Shown one piece after another: positions 7,490-15,898 of a stretch of DNA of 64,000 nucleotides. The translations under genes and the position numbers were made by a program. The stretch spans positions 62,001 to 126,000 of the forward strand of contig JAUYRZ010000074.1 of assembly GCA_030695565.1 (NCBI GenBank). Direction: 5' to 3'. The DNA comes from Archangium sp. GTDB lineage: Bacteria; Myxococcota; Myxococcia; Myxococcales; Myxococcaceae. Below the pieces are notes generated by a model. That model was not told the DNA's origin and did no database searches. It saw only the letters and a list, made by a program, of their open reading frames with translations. Numbering within the stretch: the stretch's first letter is position 1; each line of letters opens with the position of its first letter.

Positions 7490-8668
7490 ATGAATCTCTT
7501 GGGTGCTCAGCGCACAGGCTTGGAGCTCCGCACGCAACGCGCCGCGCAGCTGATGCAACGCTGGGCCCGGCGCACGGGGCTGCTCTCCGGGCAGGCGCAC
7601 CAGCGTTACCTCTTCACCGACGCGATGGCGGTGTGCACCCTGCTGTCCCTGGCCCGTCAGACCGGAGAAGAGCAGTACCTCGAGCTCGCCACCCGTCTGG
7701 TGAACGCGGTGCACTTCACCCTGGGCCGGCACCGTGAAGACGATTGGCGGGAAGGCTGGCTGAGCGGGTTGTCGGAGCGCGGGGCGAGCGCTCACCCCAC
7801 CTGGGGTGGCCTGCGCATCGGTAAACCGCTGGCCGAACGCAGGTGGGACGACGCGCCCGATGAGCAGCTGGAGTGGGAGCGGGATGGCCAGTACCTCCAC
7901 TATCTGACCCGGTGGATGCACGCCCTCGATCAGCTCGCCCGGCTCACCCAGCAGCCCCGCTACAACGTGTGGGCGCGCGAGCTGGCGGCGGTGGCCTGGG
8001 CGGCGTTCAACGTGCAACCGGGCCGCACCGGGGGCCGGCAGCTGGTGTGGAAGATGAGCATCGATCTCTCCCGCCCCCTGGTCGAGACGATGGGGCAGAG
8101 CGACGCCGTCGACGGCCTCATCACCTGTGTTCAGCTGCAGGCGACCGCCGTGGCCCTGCACGCGAGCGCTGAAGGGCCTTCGCTCACCGAAGAACGTGCG
8201 GGCTTCGCGGCCCTCGCCCAGACGCCTTCGACCCACGACCCGCTCGAGCTGGGCAGCCTGCTCACCCACGCGTGGCGCGTCACCCAGTTGCAGAAAGCAG
8301 GCGCGCGGTTCGACCCCGGGCTGTTGCCCAGCCTGCTCTCGTCGGCGCTGGAGGGACTGGCGCACTACGCCCAGCAGAATGCCCTGCACCGGCCCGCGCT
8401 CTCCCGAATGGCGTTCCGCGAGTTGGGCCTCGCCATCGGGCTGCACGCGCTGGAGCGGCTCTCGGCCCGGGAACCGTCGCGCGACACCGCCCCGTTGGTG
8501 GAGGCGCTCAGCCCGGCCACCCTGCTCGGCTCGGAGATCGACGCGTTCTGGCTCGACGCTGCGCACCGCGAAGCAGCCTCCTGGCGCGAGCAACTCGACT
8601 TGAACGAGGTCACGCTGGCCACCAGCCTGTGCCCGCAGGGGTACCTCGAGCTGGCTGAGGTCAGCTGA
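7490..8668 (+). CDS. Conserved hypothetical protein, probably all-helical toroid
   Basis: About 392 residues from ATG 7490; an in-frame ATG at 7421 would add 23 residues and overlap the divergent esterase start. No named family is recognised with certainty. The sequence is rich in helix-pair patterns with aromatic and Trp/Asp positions (LFTDAMAVCTLLSLA, DGQYLHYLTRWMHALDQLA, WARELAAVAWAAF, LVWKMSIDLSRPLVETMG), which recalls six-hairpin (alpha/alpha)6 barrels of glycoside hydrolase and epimerase type. No signal peptide is present, so it is probably cytoplasmic. No catalytic assignment is made. Confidence 0.75.
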   Translation: MNLLGAQRTGLELRTQRAAQLMQRWARRTGLLSGQAHQRYLFTDAMAVCTLLSLARQTGEEQYLELATRLVNAVHFTLGRHREDDWREGWLSGLSERGASAHPTWGGLRIGKPLAERRWDDAPDEQLEWERDGQYLHYLTRWMHALDQLARLTQQPRYNVWARELAAVAWAAFNVQPGRTGGRQLVWKMSIDLSRPLVETMGQSDAVDGLITCVQLQATAVALHASAEGPSLTEERAGFAALAQTPSTHDPLELGSLLTHAWRVTQLQKAGARFDPGLLPSLLSSALEGLAHYAQQNALHRPALSRMAFRELGLAIGLHALERLSAREPSRDTAPLVEALSPATLLGSEIDAFWLDAAHREAASWREQLDLNEVTLATSLCPQGYLELAEVS

Positions 8669-8760
8669 AGAGCAAGCGTTGCAGCGTGGAGCGCAAGCCG
8701 TGTCACTTCGCCGCGCTGTTTCGATGCGTTCCCCTCGGGTTCCCTGCTTCTGCGCAGGGC

Positions 8761-9213
8761 ATGCTCGATGCAGCGCTCGCAACGATGCGTGAAGACGGGC
8801 CGGCCATCGAGCCACGCCGCCTCCGGGTAGCCCTCGCGGAAGATGATGATGATCAGCGGTGGGCGTTGGAGTCGGCGCTGATCGCAGAAGGCTTCGAGGT
8901 GTTGTCCTTCGAGGATGGCGCGGAGCTGCTCGACTTCTTCGAACTGGCAGGCCCCCGCGCGGCGGATGTGATCATCGCCGACCTCAACATGCCCGGACGT
9001 TCTGGACTGGACGGGCTGGAGCGCGCGCGCGCCCGGGGGTTGAGCGCCCCCATCTTCGTGGTCACCGGTGAAGGTTCTTCGGAGCTGAGGAGCCGGGTGG
9101 CCCACCTGGGCAACGCGCTCTTTCTGCAGAAGCCCATCGACGCTTCACGCCTGGCCCAGGCCATCTACCGGGTCGCTTCGTTGGCAGGCAACGAGCCGGG
9201 CAGCCAGGGGTAA
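8761..9213 (+). CDS. Response regulator receiver protein
   Basis: CheY-like receiver of about 150 residues from ATG 8761. The acidic cluster EDDDD is at 27-31, phospho-acceptor D74 in IIADLNMPG, T102 in VVTGEGS and K124 in LQKPID, all canonical. There is no output domain. The frame stays open upstream to a GTG at 8686, but that extension (Cys/Phe-rich) does not look coding, and the receiver fold begins about 20 residues after the chosen start. It follows the helical hypothetical gene and is not adjacent to a kinase; the PAS-GAF kinase at 11129-13417 is the nearest. Confidence 0.88.
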   Translation: MLDAALATMREDGPAIEPRRLRVALAEDDDDQRWALESALIAEGFEVLSFEDGAELLDFFELAGPRAADVIIADLNMPGRSGLDGLERARARGLSAPIFVVTGEGSSELRSRVAHLGNALFLQKPIDASRLAQAIYRVASLAGNEPGSQG

Positions 9214-9256
9214 CGGGCACGCTCGCTGCTACATCCTCCTCGGAAGAGAGGCGCGC

Positions 9257-9592
9257 ATGACTTCTGTCCGAGCCGAGAAGTCCTTCATCCGGGTGCTCAA
9301 CGCGTTGGCCGAGCTCGAGGCGTTGAGCTCGAACGATTCGTTCGCGGGCACGGGGGCCTGGGTGGCGAGGCTGCAGCGGCGGCTCGATCGCTACCTCACC
9401 TTGACCGGTCACCTCTCGTCGCGGCAACCCGAGCTGACGGCAGACCTGATGCGCACGCTGCAGCTGCGCGTCAAAGAGGCCGTCGCGTCGGGTGACCGCA
9501 CGGCGGTGTTCGCCGCGGCCGCCGACCTGCGCGAGGAGATCGCTGCGCACTTCCGTTCTCTCCAGAGGGTTGCCCACGCGCCATCACCCTGA
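9257..9592 (+). CDS. Small helical hypothetical protein
   Basis: A 111-residue protein without a recognised family. It is predicted mostly helical (long amphipathic stretches such as VARLQRRLDRYLTLTG and ADLREEIAAHFRSLQ), has no Cys and no membrane segment. A GAGAGG ribosome site lies about 6 bases before ATG 9257. It lies between a receiver gene and a CBS-domain gene on the same strand, with 43- and 49-base gaps, so the three may be one transcript. The His/Glu-containing C-terminal helix faintly recalls hemerythrin-like bundles, but the metal ligands are not there. Confidence 0.7.
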   Translation: MTSVRAEKSFIRVLNALAELEALSSNDSFAGTGAWVARLQRRLDRYLTLTGHLSSRQPELTADLMRTLQLRVKEAVASGDRTAVFAAAADLREEIAAHFRSLQRVAHAPSP

Positions 9593-9641
9593 AGGGCGTG
9601 TGGCTTGCACGCTTGCCGCGAACCAACCTGGGAGAACGGTC

Positions 9642-10112
9642 ATGAAATGCGAAGACGTCATGCTGACGCTGGTTTTCAAGTGCGATGAGAGCAGCACGGT
9701 GGCCGAGTGTGCGCAGCTGATGCGCGACGAGCAGCTCGGGTTCGTACCGGTGCTCGATGCGCAGCTCACCGTGGTGGGGGTGGTCACCGATCGCGACATC
9801 GTGGTGCGGGTGGTCGCCGAGGGCCGCGCGTTCTCCACGCCGGTGAGCGAGGTGATGAGCACGGGGCCGTTTCTGTCGTGCGACCCGGACGACGATCTGC
9901 ACGAGCTCGAGCAGCGCATGGCGCGCGAGAAGAAGACGCGCGTGCTGGTGAAGGCGACCGATGGCTCGTTGCTGGGGGTGATCAGTCTCTCCGACATCGC
10001 CCAGTGCGAGCGGTCGGCGGCGCGCACCGGGAAGTTGCTCAAAGAAGTCACGCGCCGCGAATCGGTGTCCCTGGTCGTGTCTCCCGCTCCCTTCGGGAGA
10101 GGGTTGGGGTGA
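9642..10112 (+). CDS. CBS-domain pair protein
   Basis: A 156-residue protein made of two CBS domains (about 7-60 and 68-125), with the typical GVVTDRDIVVRVVAEG and LGVISLSDIA motifs. Such stand-alone CBS pairs bind adenine nucleotides and regulate partner proteins. Start ATG 9642 has a GGGAGA ribosome site; an upstream open frame to 9492 overlaps the previous gene and is rejected. The last ten residues (VSPAPFGRGLG) are encoded by a palindromic intergenic repeat (10081-10118), so the natural C-terminus has probably been replaced or extended by the repeat. Confidence 0.9.
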   Translation: MKCEDVMLTLVFKCDESSTVAECAQLMRDEQLGFVPVLDAQLTVVGVVTDRDIVVRVVAEGRAFSTPVSEVMSTGPFLSCDPDDDLHELEQRMAREKKTRVLVKATDGSLLGVISLSDIAQCERSAARTGKLLKEVTRRESVSLVVSPAPFGRGLG

Positions 10113-10118
10113 GGGTCG
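10081..10118 (+). repeat. Palindromic repeat element, copy A (inside the CBS gene end)
   Basis: Short hairpin-forming element with arms CTCCC...GGGAG followed by GGGTTGGGGTGAGGG. The same right flank and pyrimidine/purine arms recur at 17346-17387, and a decayed copy is at 56277-56312. This copy lies over the stop codon of the CBS gene and supplies its last ten codons. Confidence 0.8.
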
Positions 10119-10124
10119 CGTTGT

Positions 10125-10673
10125 TCAGTGATGAGCTTGCTTGGCGACAGGGAGCGGGCGGCCGCGCTGCAGCATGAGCACCTGCACCAACGCGGCGCCG
10201 AACGCCCTCGCGTAGCTGGGCCCGCTGGCGGTCACCAGCTTGCCGTCGATGACCACCTCCTGGTGCCGGGCCAACGCGTGCCGCGCGCTGAGCGACGCCA
10301 GCTCCGAAGGAGAGGCGGTGGCCCTGCGGCCGACCAGCACGCCGGCGCGCGCGAGGATGACCGGAGCGATGCAGATGGCCCCCAGCACCTTGCTCGCGCG
10401 GCTCATCTCGACGGCGATGCGATGCGCCGCGGGGTCATCGAAGAACGTGCGGGCGCCCTCCCCGCCCACGAAGACGGCGCCGTCGAAGCGATCGACGCGC
10501 ACGTCGACCAGGGCGACCGACGCGATGATGGTCGACCCTTTCACGCCGGTGCAGGCGCCCGTCTCCTTGCTGCAGATCACCACGCGGTGTCCCGCTGCTT
10601 CGAGCGCGTGCCGGGGTTCGATGAACTCTTCGTCCCGAAAGTCCTGCTGCGCCACCACCATCAAGATGTCCAT
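10125..10673 (-). CDS. DJ-1/PfpI family protein
   Basis: A 182-residue class I glutamine-amidotransferase-like protein from ATG 10673 (the open frame continues upstream but that part is not coding-like). Features: ILMVVAQQDFRDEEF with the conserved acidic residue that contacts the active Cys (about E15/E16), and the nucleophile elbow GAICIAP with C101. PfpI proteases have His after the Cys; here it is Ile, so protease activity is unlikely and a DJ-1-like glyoxalase/deglycase or stress role is possible. It converges with the CBS gene, 12 bases apart. Confidence 0.88.
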   Translation of the reverse strand: MDILMVVAQQDFRDEEFIEPRHALEAAGHRVVICSKETGACTGVKGSTIIASVALVDVRVDRFDGAVFVGGEGARTFFDDPAAHRIAVEMSRASKVLGAICIAPVILARAGVLVGRRATASPSELASLSARHALARHQEVVIDGKLVTASGPSYARAFGAALVQVLMLQRGRPLPVAKQAHH

Positions 10674-10968
10674 TGGGCCCCGCTCCGTTGTTGGAGGGGA
10701 GCAACTTTCCCGAAAGCCAGAGCCGCACCGCGCCGGCGGATTCTTCACCGGCGCGGCGGGCTCCCCCGGTCCCCTCCACCCACGGCACGATGAATTGCAC
10801 TGCGGGTGCCAGCCACCGCCGCGCGTGAGTGGGAGGCGCTGAACCGCAAGCGCTGCTTCTCCCGCAAAAAGCCTTGCGTACGCGCGCCAGGGAACGCGTT
10901 CTTTCCGAGCGGAACTCTGCGGTGAGCCGCTTGCAGCCGTTGCCCTCGCACCAACGCGAGGACAAGCG
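10674..10968. other. Intergenic region between divergent genes, with a 9-bp hairpin
   Basis: About 295 bases between the leftward PfpI-like gene and the rightward small gene. It contains a perfect 9-bp inverted repeat (CCGCGCCGG 10728-10736, CCGGCGCGG 10748-10756, 11-base loop) in the leader of the PfpI-like gene. No additional gene is supported. Confidence 0.45.
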
Positions 10969-11151
10969 ATGCGCAAGACCATCATCACCGAGGTCAGAGG
11001 GCAGTGGGTCGTGTCGGTCGAGGTGAAAGACGGCCGCCGGCAGGAGTACGTCTGCGAGACCCTCGTGCTCGCGAAACGCTGGGCCCTGCTCTTCGGCGCG
11101 CCGGCGCGGGCTCAGGCGAGATCAGCGATCAGGGCGCAACCGGAAGCGTGA
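10969..11151 (+). CDS. Small hypothetical protein (60 aa)
   Basis: A 60-residue basic protein of unknown function. ATG 10969 has a GAGG ribosome site about 8 bases upstream, and the N-terminal half (TIITEVRGQWVVSVEV, then EYVCETLVLAKRWALLF) reads like a compact beta-beta-alpha fold. The last 23 bases overlap the end of the oppositely oriented kinase gene. Short length and lack of a known family keep confidence moderate. Confidence 0.5.
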   Translation: MRKTIITEVRGQWVVSVEVKDGRRQEYVCETLVLAKRWALLFGAPARAQARSAIRAQPEA

Positions 11152-13417
11152 AGAAGAAGCTGGCGCCTTCGTTGGCAGGGCTGTCGGCCCACACCTTCCC
11201 GCCGTGGGCTTCGATGATGCCCTTCACGATGAACAGCCCCAGGCCCGCGCCCGAAGAACTGCCCGGCGCTGCCTGCCAGTAGCGATCGAACACCGAAGCG
11301 AGCTGCGCGGCTGGAATGCCCGGCCCGGTATCGGAGACCCGGAAGCAGATGAAGGCGCCATCGCGCATGGCGGTGACCCGAATCGAGCCGCCGCGCGGCG
11401 TGACGTGCATGGCGTTGCCACACAGATTGCCGAACACCTGCAGCACCCGATCGCGATCGCACGTCACCGCGGGCAGGTCGGGCGGAAAGTCAGTCACCAG
11501 CGTGGTGCCCTGCTCCGTGGCCATGGGAGCGAGGGTCTGCACCAGGTCACCCACCAGCACGTCGAGCGACTCGGGGCAGGCGCGCACCGAGAAGTGCCCG
11601 GCCTGAATGGTCGAAGCGGCGAGCAGGTCTTCCACCATGCGGCCGACGCGCTGCACCGAACGCTTGATGGACTCGAGCTGGCTGCGGCCGCTTCTCCGGT
11701 CGATGCCGTCTCGTTCGTCGCCGAAGGGCCGGGTGAGCAGGCTCAGGTTGAGCGCGATGGCGTTGAGCGGGTTGCGCAGGTCGTGCGAGACGATGGCCAT
11801 CACGTTGTCGCGCGAGCGCACGGCGGCCTGGGCTTCCTGGTAGAGCCGCGCGTTGTCGAGCGCGAGCGCAGTGCGAAACGCCAGCTCTTGCGCGAGCGAG
11901 ACGTCACGCGCGTCGTACTTGCGGCTCGAGGTTCCGTACTGAAAGAAGATGGTGCCCATCAGCCGCTGGCCGATCACCACTGGCACGCCCAGGCACGAGC
12001 CCACCTCCAACCCCTTCAGGTCGTCTTCGAAAGGCGCGTCGCTCGCGCCTTCCACCGGGTGCAGGCGGCTCGATTCGGTGAGCAGCACCGGCGCGCGGGT
12101 GTTCGCCACCTGGGCAAGCAAGCCCGTGGGGCCGTGCAGCAAAGGCTCGAACTTCGCGTGAAAGTGGTGGAGCTGCTGCTCGCCTTCGGGGTCGCGGTGC
12201 GCGGCAGAAGCAAACCGAAGCCGCTCGCCATCCCACCGGTGGAGCACGACCCAGTCGGCCAACTGAGGCACGGCGATGCGGGCCACCCGCGACAGCGTCT
12301 CGGCCGGATCGAGGGTGCTGGCCAGCGCCCGGCTGGTGTCGGAGAGCAGCTGGAGCCGCTCGCGATCATGGCGTTGCTCATCGTTCAAGCGCGCCAGCTG
12401 AATGGCGTGACAGACGCGCTCCGCGAGCATCTCGAGGCAATGTTGATCGTCTTCCGTGAACCCGCCGGGACCCCGCTTGTTGGCCACGTAGAGCGTGCCG
12501 AGGCGCGCTTCGCCGAAATGGAGCGGCACGCCCAGCAGGCTGGCCGGCGGTGGAGCGGTGAACGGCAAACCAGCGAGGCGGCGGTCTTCGAGGTCGCCGA
12601 GCACCGCTTCGAGGCCCGGGCAGGGCGGCACCACGACGAGCCGATCGCCCAGCGCGAGCGCGCCGTAGTCGGCCCCGGTGAGCAGCGTGGCCTGCTCGGT
12701 GATGGTCTGCAGCACCGCTTCGGTCGGTTCGTGCGGCGTGGCCAGCGCGTGGGTGATGCGCAGGGTGGCGCCGTCGACCGCTTCGAGCCGGGCGCGCAGC
12801 TGCTCTTCGGCGTTGCGCGCTTCACGTTCTTCGCTCTCGGCCCGGCGGTGCGCGGTGATGTCGGTGAAGGCGGTGCGAAAGGCGATCACCCGGCCGGCCG
12901 CGCTGAGCACCGGCGTGCTCAGGGTCTGCAGGGTGACCCGCCCGCCTTCGGGCGTGGCGAGCGAGAGTTCGCTCTTGCTGGGTGAACGCGACTCAGCGCA
13001 CTCGCGCAGGTGCGACCAGAAGCCAGAGGCCTCCTCCAGGTGCACCAACGAAGCGAAGGGGGCGCCGATGAGGCGGCTGCGATCACCGCCCACCAGGGCC
13101 GCGCCCGCCACGTTGACCTCGAGCACGCAGCCGTTCTCGTCGAAGGTGAAACAGGGCAAGGGCGCGGAGTCGAAGAGCTCGGCGTAGCGGGCGCGCGACT
13201 GCTCCAGCGTGCGCTGCATTTCTTTGAGGCCGCGGTTCTGCAGCTCGAGCTCGACCTCATGCACCTGGAGGGAGTTGAGCAGGCGTTGTTGGGCGGTCTC
13301 TGGTTTGTGTTCGACGGGGGTTTCGCCGCCTTCGACCCGAGCGTGACTGGTGGCGCCGCCTTCGAGCAGCTTGAGCCGCTCGACCAACTCTTCTTTCGAC
13401 ATCTGCTCGAAGTTCAT
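11129..13417 (-). CDS. PAS-GAF-GAF sensor histidine kinase
   Basis: Soluble hybrid-sensing kinase of 762 residues from ATG 13417, with GGGGAG ribosome site upstream. Order: N-terminal coiled coil 1-75, PAS about 76-190, GAF about 215-340, GAF about 365-525, HisKA with phospho-acceptor His545 in VSHDLRNPLNAI, and HATPase about 645-760 (N box FGNLCGNAMHVT, SDTGPGIP, GAGLGLFIVKGI). No membrane segments. Two GAF domains suggest small-molecule or redox sensing. No regulator gene is coupled to it; the receiver genes at 8761 and in the left cluster are possible partners. Confidence 0.92.
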   Translation of the reverse strand: MNFEQMSKEELVERLKLLEGGATSHARVEGGETPVEHKPETAQQRLLNSLQVHEVELELQNRGLKEMQRTLEQSRARYAELFDSAPLPCFTFDENGCVLEVNVAGAALVGGDRSRLIGAPFASLVHLEEASGFWSHLRECAESRSPSKSELSLATPEGGRVTLQTLSTPVLSAAGRVIAFRTAFTDITAHRRAESEEREARNAEEQLRARLEAVDGATLRITHALATPHEPTEAVLQTITEQATLLTGADYGALALGDRLVVVPPCPGLEAVLGDLEDRRLAGLPFTAPPPASLLGVPLHFGEARLGTLYVANKRGPGGFTEDDQHCLEMLAERVCHAIQLARLNDEQRHDRERLQLLSDTSRALASTLDPAETLSRVARIAVPQLADWVVLHRWDGERLRFASAAHRDPEGEQQLHHFHAKFEPLLHGPTGLLAQVANTRAPVLLTESSRLHPVEGASDAPFEDDLKGLEVGSCLGVPVVIGQRLMGTIFFQYGTSSRKYDARDVSLAQELAFRTALALDNARLYQEAQAAVRSRDNVMAIVSHDLRNPLNAIALNLSLLTRPFGDERDGIDRRSGRSQLESIKRSVQRVGRMVEDLLAASTIQAGHFSVRACPESLDVLVGDLVQTLAPMATEQGTTLVTDFPPDLPAVTCDRDRVLQVFGNLCGNAMHVTPRGGSIRVTAMRDGAFICFRVSDTGPGIPAAQLASVFDRYWQAAPGSSSGAGLGLFIVKGIIEAHGGKVWADSPANEGASFFFTLPVAP

Positions 13418-13503
13418 CGTCGACTCCCCCAGTGGAACGAGTCGGGAGGATCGGAGCCCCTTCACTTGCCGGCAATCGTCAGAAGTAGGGTGAGAAGCGT
13501 TCG

Positions 13504-14007
13504 CTACTCTGCTGGCTGATCGACCTGGCGCTCACCCCGAACGGGGATGCGCCTGGTCATCGACTCGCCTGTCTTCGGCAGCTGAATCTGCAGCAGGCCG
13601 TTCATCAGCTCGGCGCTCACCCTGTCGGCGTCGATCTCGGTGGGCAGCGTGAAGCTGCGGGAGAACGAGCCCCCCGAACGCTCCATTCGACAGTGCGTCT
13701 CGCCGTGCGTCTCCTCTTCGTGCTCGCGGCGGCCGGTCACCGTCAGCCGGTTGCTGGTCAACGAGATGTCGAGGTCCTTCTCCTGAACGCCGGGCACGTC
13801 AGCCTCGAGAATGAAGGCGTCGTTGGTTTCCCGCACATCGAACAGGGGGTTGAAGAGCTGCGCGCTGCGCTCCGGGGGCATGCCGCGGTACAGGTCGGTG
13901 AACGGATCCCAGCGCAGCATTTCGCGCATGGTCTGGATCGGGTCGAGCTGAAGACTCAGCTCTGGAAACAGAGCGGTAGGGTCACTGCGAGTACTCATGT
14001 TCGGCAT
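13504..14007 (-). CDS. Hsp20 family small heat-shock protein
   Basis: ATP-independent holdase chaperone of 167 residues. The alpha-crystallin domain spans about 53-145 (FNPLFDVRETNDAFILEAD, LTVTGRREHEEE, then ELMNGLLQIQLPK at the place of the usual A-x-x-x-x-GVL motif), with a short C-terminal tail containing RRIPVR, an IxV-like oligomerisation motif. Start ATG 14007 has a GAGG ribosome site; the open frame upstream (to 14181) is rejected because it crosses the leader. A short hairpin at 14031-14050 lies just upstream. Confidence 0.94.
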   Translation of the reverse strand: MPNMSTRSDPTALFPELSLQLDPIQTMREMLRWDPFTDLYRGMPPERSAQLFNPLFDVRETNDAFILEADVPGVQEKDLDISLTSNRLTVTGRREHEEETHGETHCRMERSGGSFSRSFTLPTEIDADRVSAELMNGLLQIQLPKTGESMTRRIPVRGERQVDQPAE

Positions 14008-14030
14008 GGCGTTCCTCAGGTGGGTTGAAC

Positions 14031-14050
14031 GGCGACTCGCTGGAGTCGTC
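14031..14050 (-). other. Hairpin in the leader of the hsp20 gene
   Basis: Inverted repeat with arms CGACTC (14033-14038) and GAGTCG (14043-14048), 4-base loop, extendable by further pairs to 14031-14050. It lies about 24 bases before the hsp20 start codon. It is not a CIRCE element. It could be a regulator site or part of a leader structure. Confidence 0.4.
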
Positions 14051-14131
14051 GCGGCCCACGAGCAATTCACATGCCCGACCGTGTCCACTCGGTAGCACTT
14101 CGACGGCGCGCGAAGTTCTTGCGCCAGCGGT

Positions 14132-14782
14132 TTAATGGCGTCCCAACGGAGTGCCCCCGGAGAACCCATCGCCTTCGACACGACCTCTGCGACGCAAGAA
14201 TCGCAGCAGGCTGCGCGGAAGCTCGGGCCTGGCGATCAAGAGCACCGCCGCAAAACCGAGGACCATGACGACCAGCGTGATCCACTGCGTGCGGGAGAGT
14301 TCATCGACGTGGGGTGGGGCCTCGAGCGGAGCAGCGGTGAGCTTGGTGAACAGCGCGTCGATGGCACTGGAGATCGCGACGTTGGGCTCGCCTGCCTTCA
14401 GCAGCGGCGCGATGCGTTCATCGATGAGGCGCTGACGCACCTCGGGGGTCAGCACGTGTTGAAGGCTCGACCCCACCTCCATGCGCACGCGTCGATCCTC
14501 GGTGAACACGAAGAGCACCACGCCGTTGTCGAGCCGCGGGCGCCCCGGCTTCCAGAGTTGAAACGTGCGCTGCGTGAACGACTCGAGGGGCTCGCCGCCG
14601 GTGGTCTTGCCGATCCACACCAACACCTCGGTGCCCGTGGCGTGCTCGTGGTTCTGCAATCGGCGCTCGAGCGAGGGGCGCACCTGGGGTGAGAGCACCT
14701 GCGCCTCATCGGTGAGCCATCGTGAGGGCGAAGGGGGTAAAGGCGCGGCGGCGAGAAGGGCAGTGAGCAGGAGAGAGAGCAT
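14132..14782 (-). CDS. TPM-domain (YgcG-like) secreted/membrane protein
   Basis: A 216-residue protein with a signal peptide (about 1-15), a TPM domain (about 22-145; WLTDEAQVLSP, GTEVLVWIGKT, DNGVVLFVFTEDRRVRMEVG) and one membrane segment (about 165-185) before a basic tail. TPM proteins such as Rv-type phosphatases and YgcG occur next to LemA and are linked to envelope maintenance. Here the ATG overlaps the TAA of the upstream lemA-like gene (TAATG), so the two are translationally coupled. The exact activity is unknown. Confidence 0.88.
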   Translation of the reverse strand: MLSLLLTALLAAAPLPPSPSRWLTDEAQVLSPQVRPSLERRLQNHEHATGTEVLVWIGKTTGGEPLESFTQRTFQLWKPGRPRLDNGVVLFVFTEDRRVRMEVGSSLQHVLTPEVRQRLIDERIAPLLKAGEPNVAISSAIDALFTKLTAAPLEAPPHVDELSRTQWITLVVMVLGFAAVLLIARPELPRSLLRFLRRRGRVEGDGFSGGTPLGRH

Positions 14783-15429
14783 TAGAAGCGCACCGAGGGT
14801 TGACGGGCTGGAGAGGGAGACGGCGCGAAGGCCGGCTTCTCGTCGAAACGATCGCCGAAGCCGCGCGCGATCAGCATGGTGGGCAGGGCGTTGCGCAGCA
14901 GGTTGAACTGCCGAGAGGCTTCGTTGAAGCGCATGCGCTCGATGGAGACCCGGTTCTCGACGCCCTCGAGCTGCGACTGGAGATCCCGAAATCGCTCGGC
15001 CGATTGCAGCTCGGGGTTCGCGCCCGCGTCGGCGAGCAGCTGCTGCAGTGACGTGCTGAGCGCCTGCTGCGCCGTCTGAAACTTTTGGAAGGCCTTGAGA
15101 TCTCCGAGCGCGTTCTGCAGCCGTGCACCCGAGTTCTCCGAGACCTGAGCGCGGGCCTGGGCCAACTCGGTGAACGGCTCGGCCTCGAAGGCCGGCGCCG
15201 CGCGCACCGTCTCGACGAGGTTCGGCACCAGCTCGGCGCGGCGTTGATAGACGGTCTGCACCTGCGTCCAGCGTGCGCGGACTTCTTGATCAGCGCGTAC
15301 GAGCTGCTTGTAGGTGCTGAAGGCCCAACCGACCGCGAGGAGCGCCACGCCTACAACGATCAACCTCGAGAACAAGGGCCCCGCCGAGCTTCTCCGGCGA
15401 GACGATGACACCTGGGCAGTCGTGGCCAT
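14782..15429 (-). CDS. lemA: LemA family protein
   Basis: A 215-residue inner-membrane-anchored protein: one N-terminal transmembrane helix (about 20-42) followed by a long helical domain with the family segments VYQRRAELVPNLVETVR, SQLEGVENRVSIERMRFNE and RQFNLLRNALP. ATG 15429 has a perfect AAGGAG ribosome site. It leads a two-gene unit with the TPM gene, a common lemA-ygcG arrangement. The role in the cell is not well defined; envelope stress is the usual suggestion. Confidence 0.92.
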   Translation of the reverse strand: MATTAQVSSSRRRSSAGPLFSRLIVVGVALLAVGWAFSTYKQLVRADQEVRARWTQVQTVYQRRAELVPNLVETVRAAPAFEAEPFTELAQARAQVSENSGARLQNALGDLKAFQKFQTAQQALSTSLQQLLADAGANPELQSAERFRDLQSQLEGVENRVSIERMRFNEASRQFNLLRNALPTMLIARGFGDRFDEKPAFAPSPSPARQPSVRF

Positions 15430-15477
15430 GCCGGTCTCCTTGAAAGAAAGGAGACAGCAAGGACGATGCCGATCCCT

Positions 15478-15750
15478 TCATTCGGCCGAAGCGCTTCTCC
15501 GTTCACGTGCAAAGGGTTCGCTGCCCGGGCCATGGCTGGCGAGGTCGCGCAGAGGGCAGTTCATGCAGGTGAAGCCGGCCCAGCCTTCGCGCACGGACAC
15601 GTCGAGGCAATTGCCGTAGTGCCCGCAGTAGAGCCGGCGGTGCATGGCGATGTCTTCTTCGCCCCGCAGGGGCGCCTCCATCGACGTCGGCATGGGCTTC
15701 AAGCTGAAGTTGGGGTTGTTCACTTCGAGTACGACCTTCTGGTTCCTCAC
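15478..15750 (-). CDS. Small four-Cys protein of unknown function
   Basis: A 90-residue protein from a GTG at 15750 with an AAAGGA ribosome site. Its centre carries YCGHYGNCLD and TCMNCPL, that is C42, H44, C48, C62 and C65, a spacing able to bind zinc or an Fe-S cluster. The motif stretch looks conserved in style (GWAGFTCMNCPL) but no family name is recognised. It lies 48 bases upstream of the lemA-tpm unit on the same strand and is divergent from the HtrA gene. Function not assigned. Confidence 0.65.
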   Translation of the reverse strand: MRNQKVVLEVNNPNFSLKPMPTSMEAPLRGEEDIAMHRRLYCGHYGNCLDVSVREGWAGFTCMNCPLRDLASHGPGSEPFARERRSASAE

Positions 15751-15898
15751 GAATCGTTCCTTTCACCGCGACACAACGCCGCAGCAGGCGTGCCGAGTGC
15801 GGCAAGAAGGGAGGTACGCCCCGCGGGTCTTCACTGAACAGTGAGTCGAACAGCCGGGATCCGTCGAAGCAGGCAGGCGGTTTGCACCACTTCGCACG

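Noticed and set aside
6069-7493. Open frame on the plus strand opposite the erythromycin-esterase-family gene (474 codons)
   Set aside because: No motifs, codon bias of a shadow frame; the minus-strand gene has clear family residues.
9602-9617. Sigma-54-like site upstream of the CBS gene
   Set aside because: TGGC and TTGC are present, but the GG to GC spacing is 11, not 10, and the gene has a good ribosome site with a normal leader.
11204-12985. Long plus-strand frame opposite the PAS-GAF kinase (593 codons)
   Set aside because: Antisense shadow; the kinase on the minus strand has all catalytic boxes.
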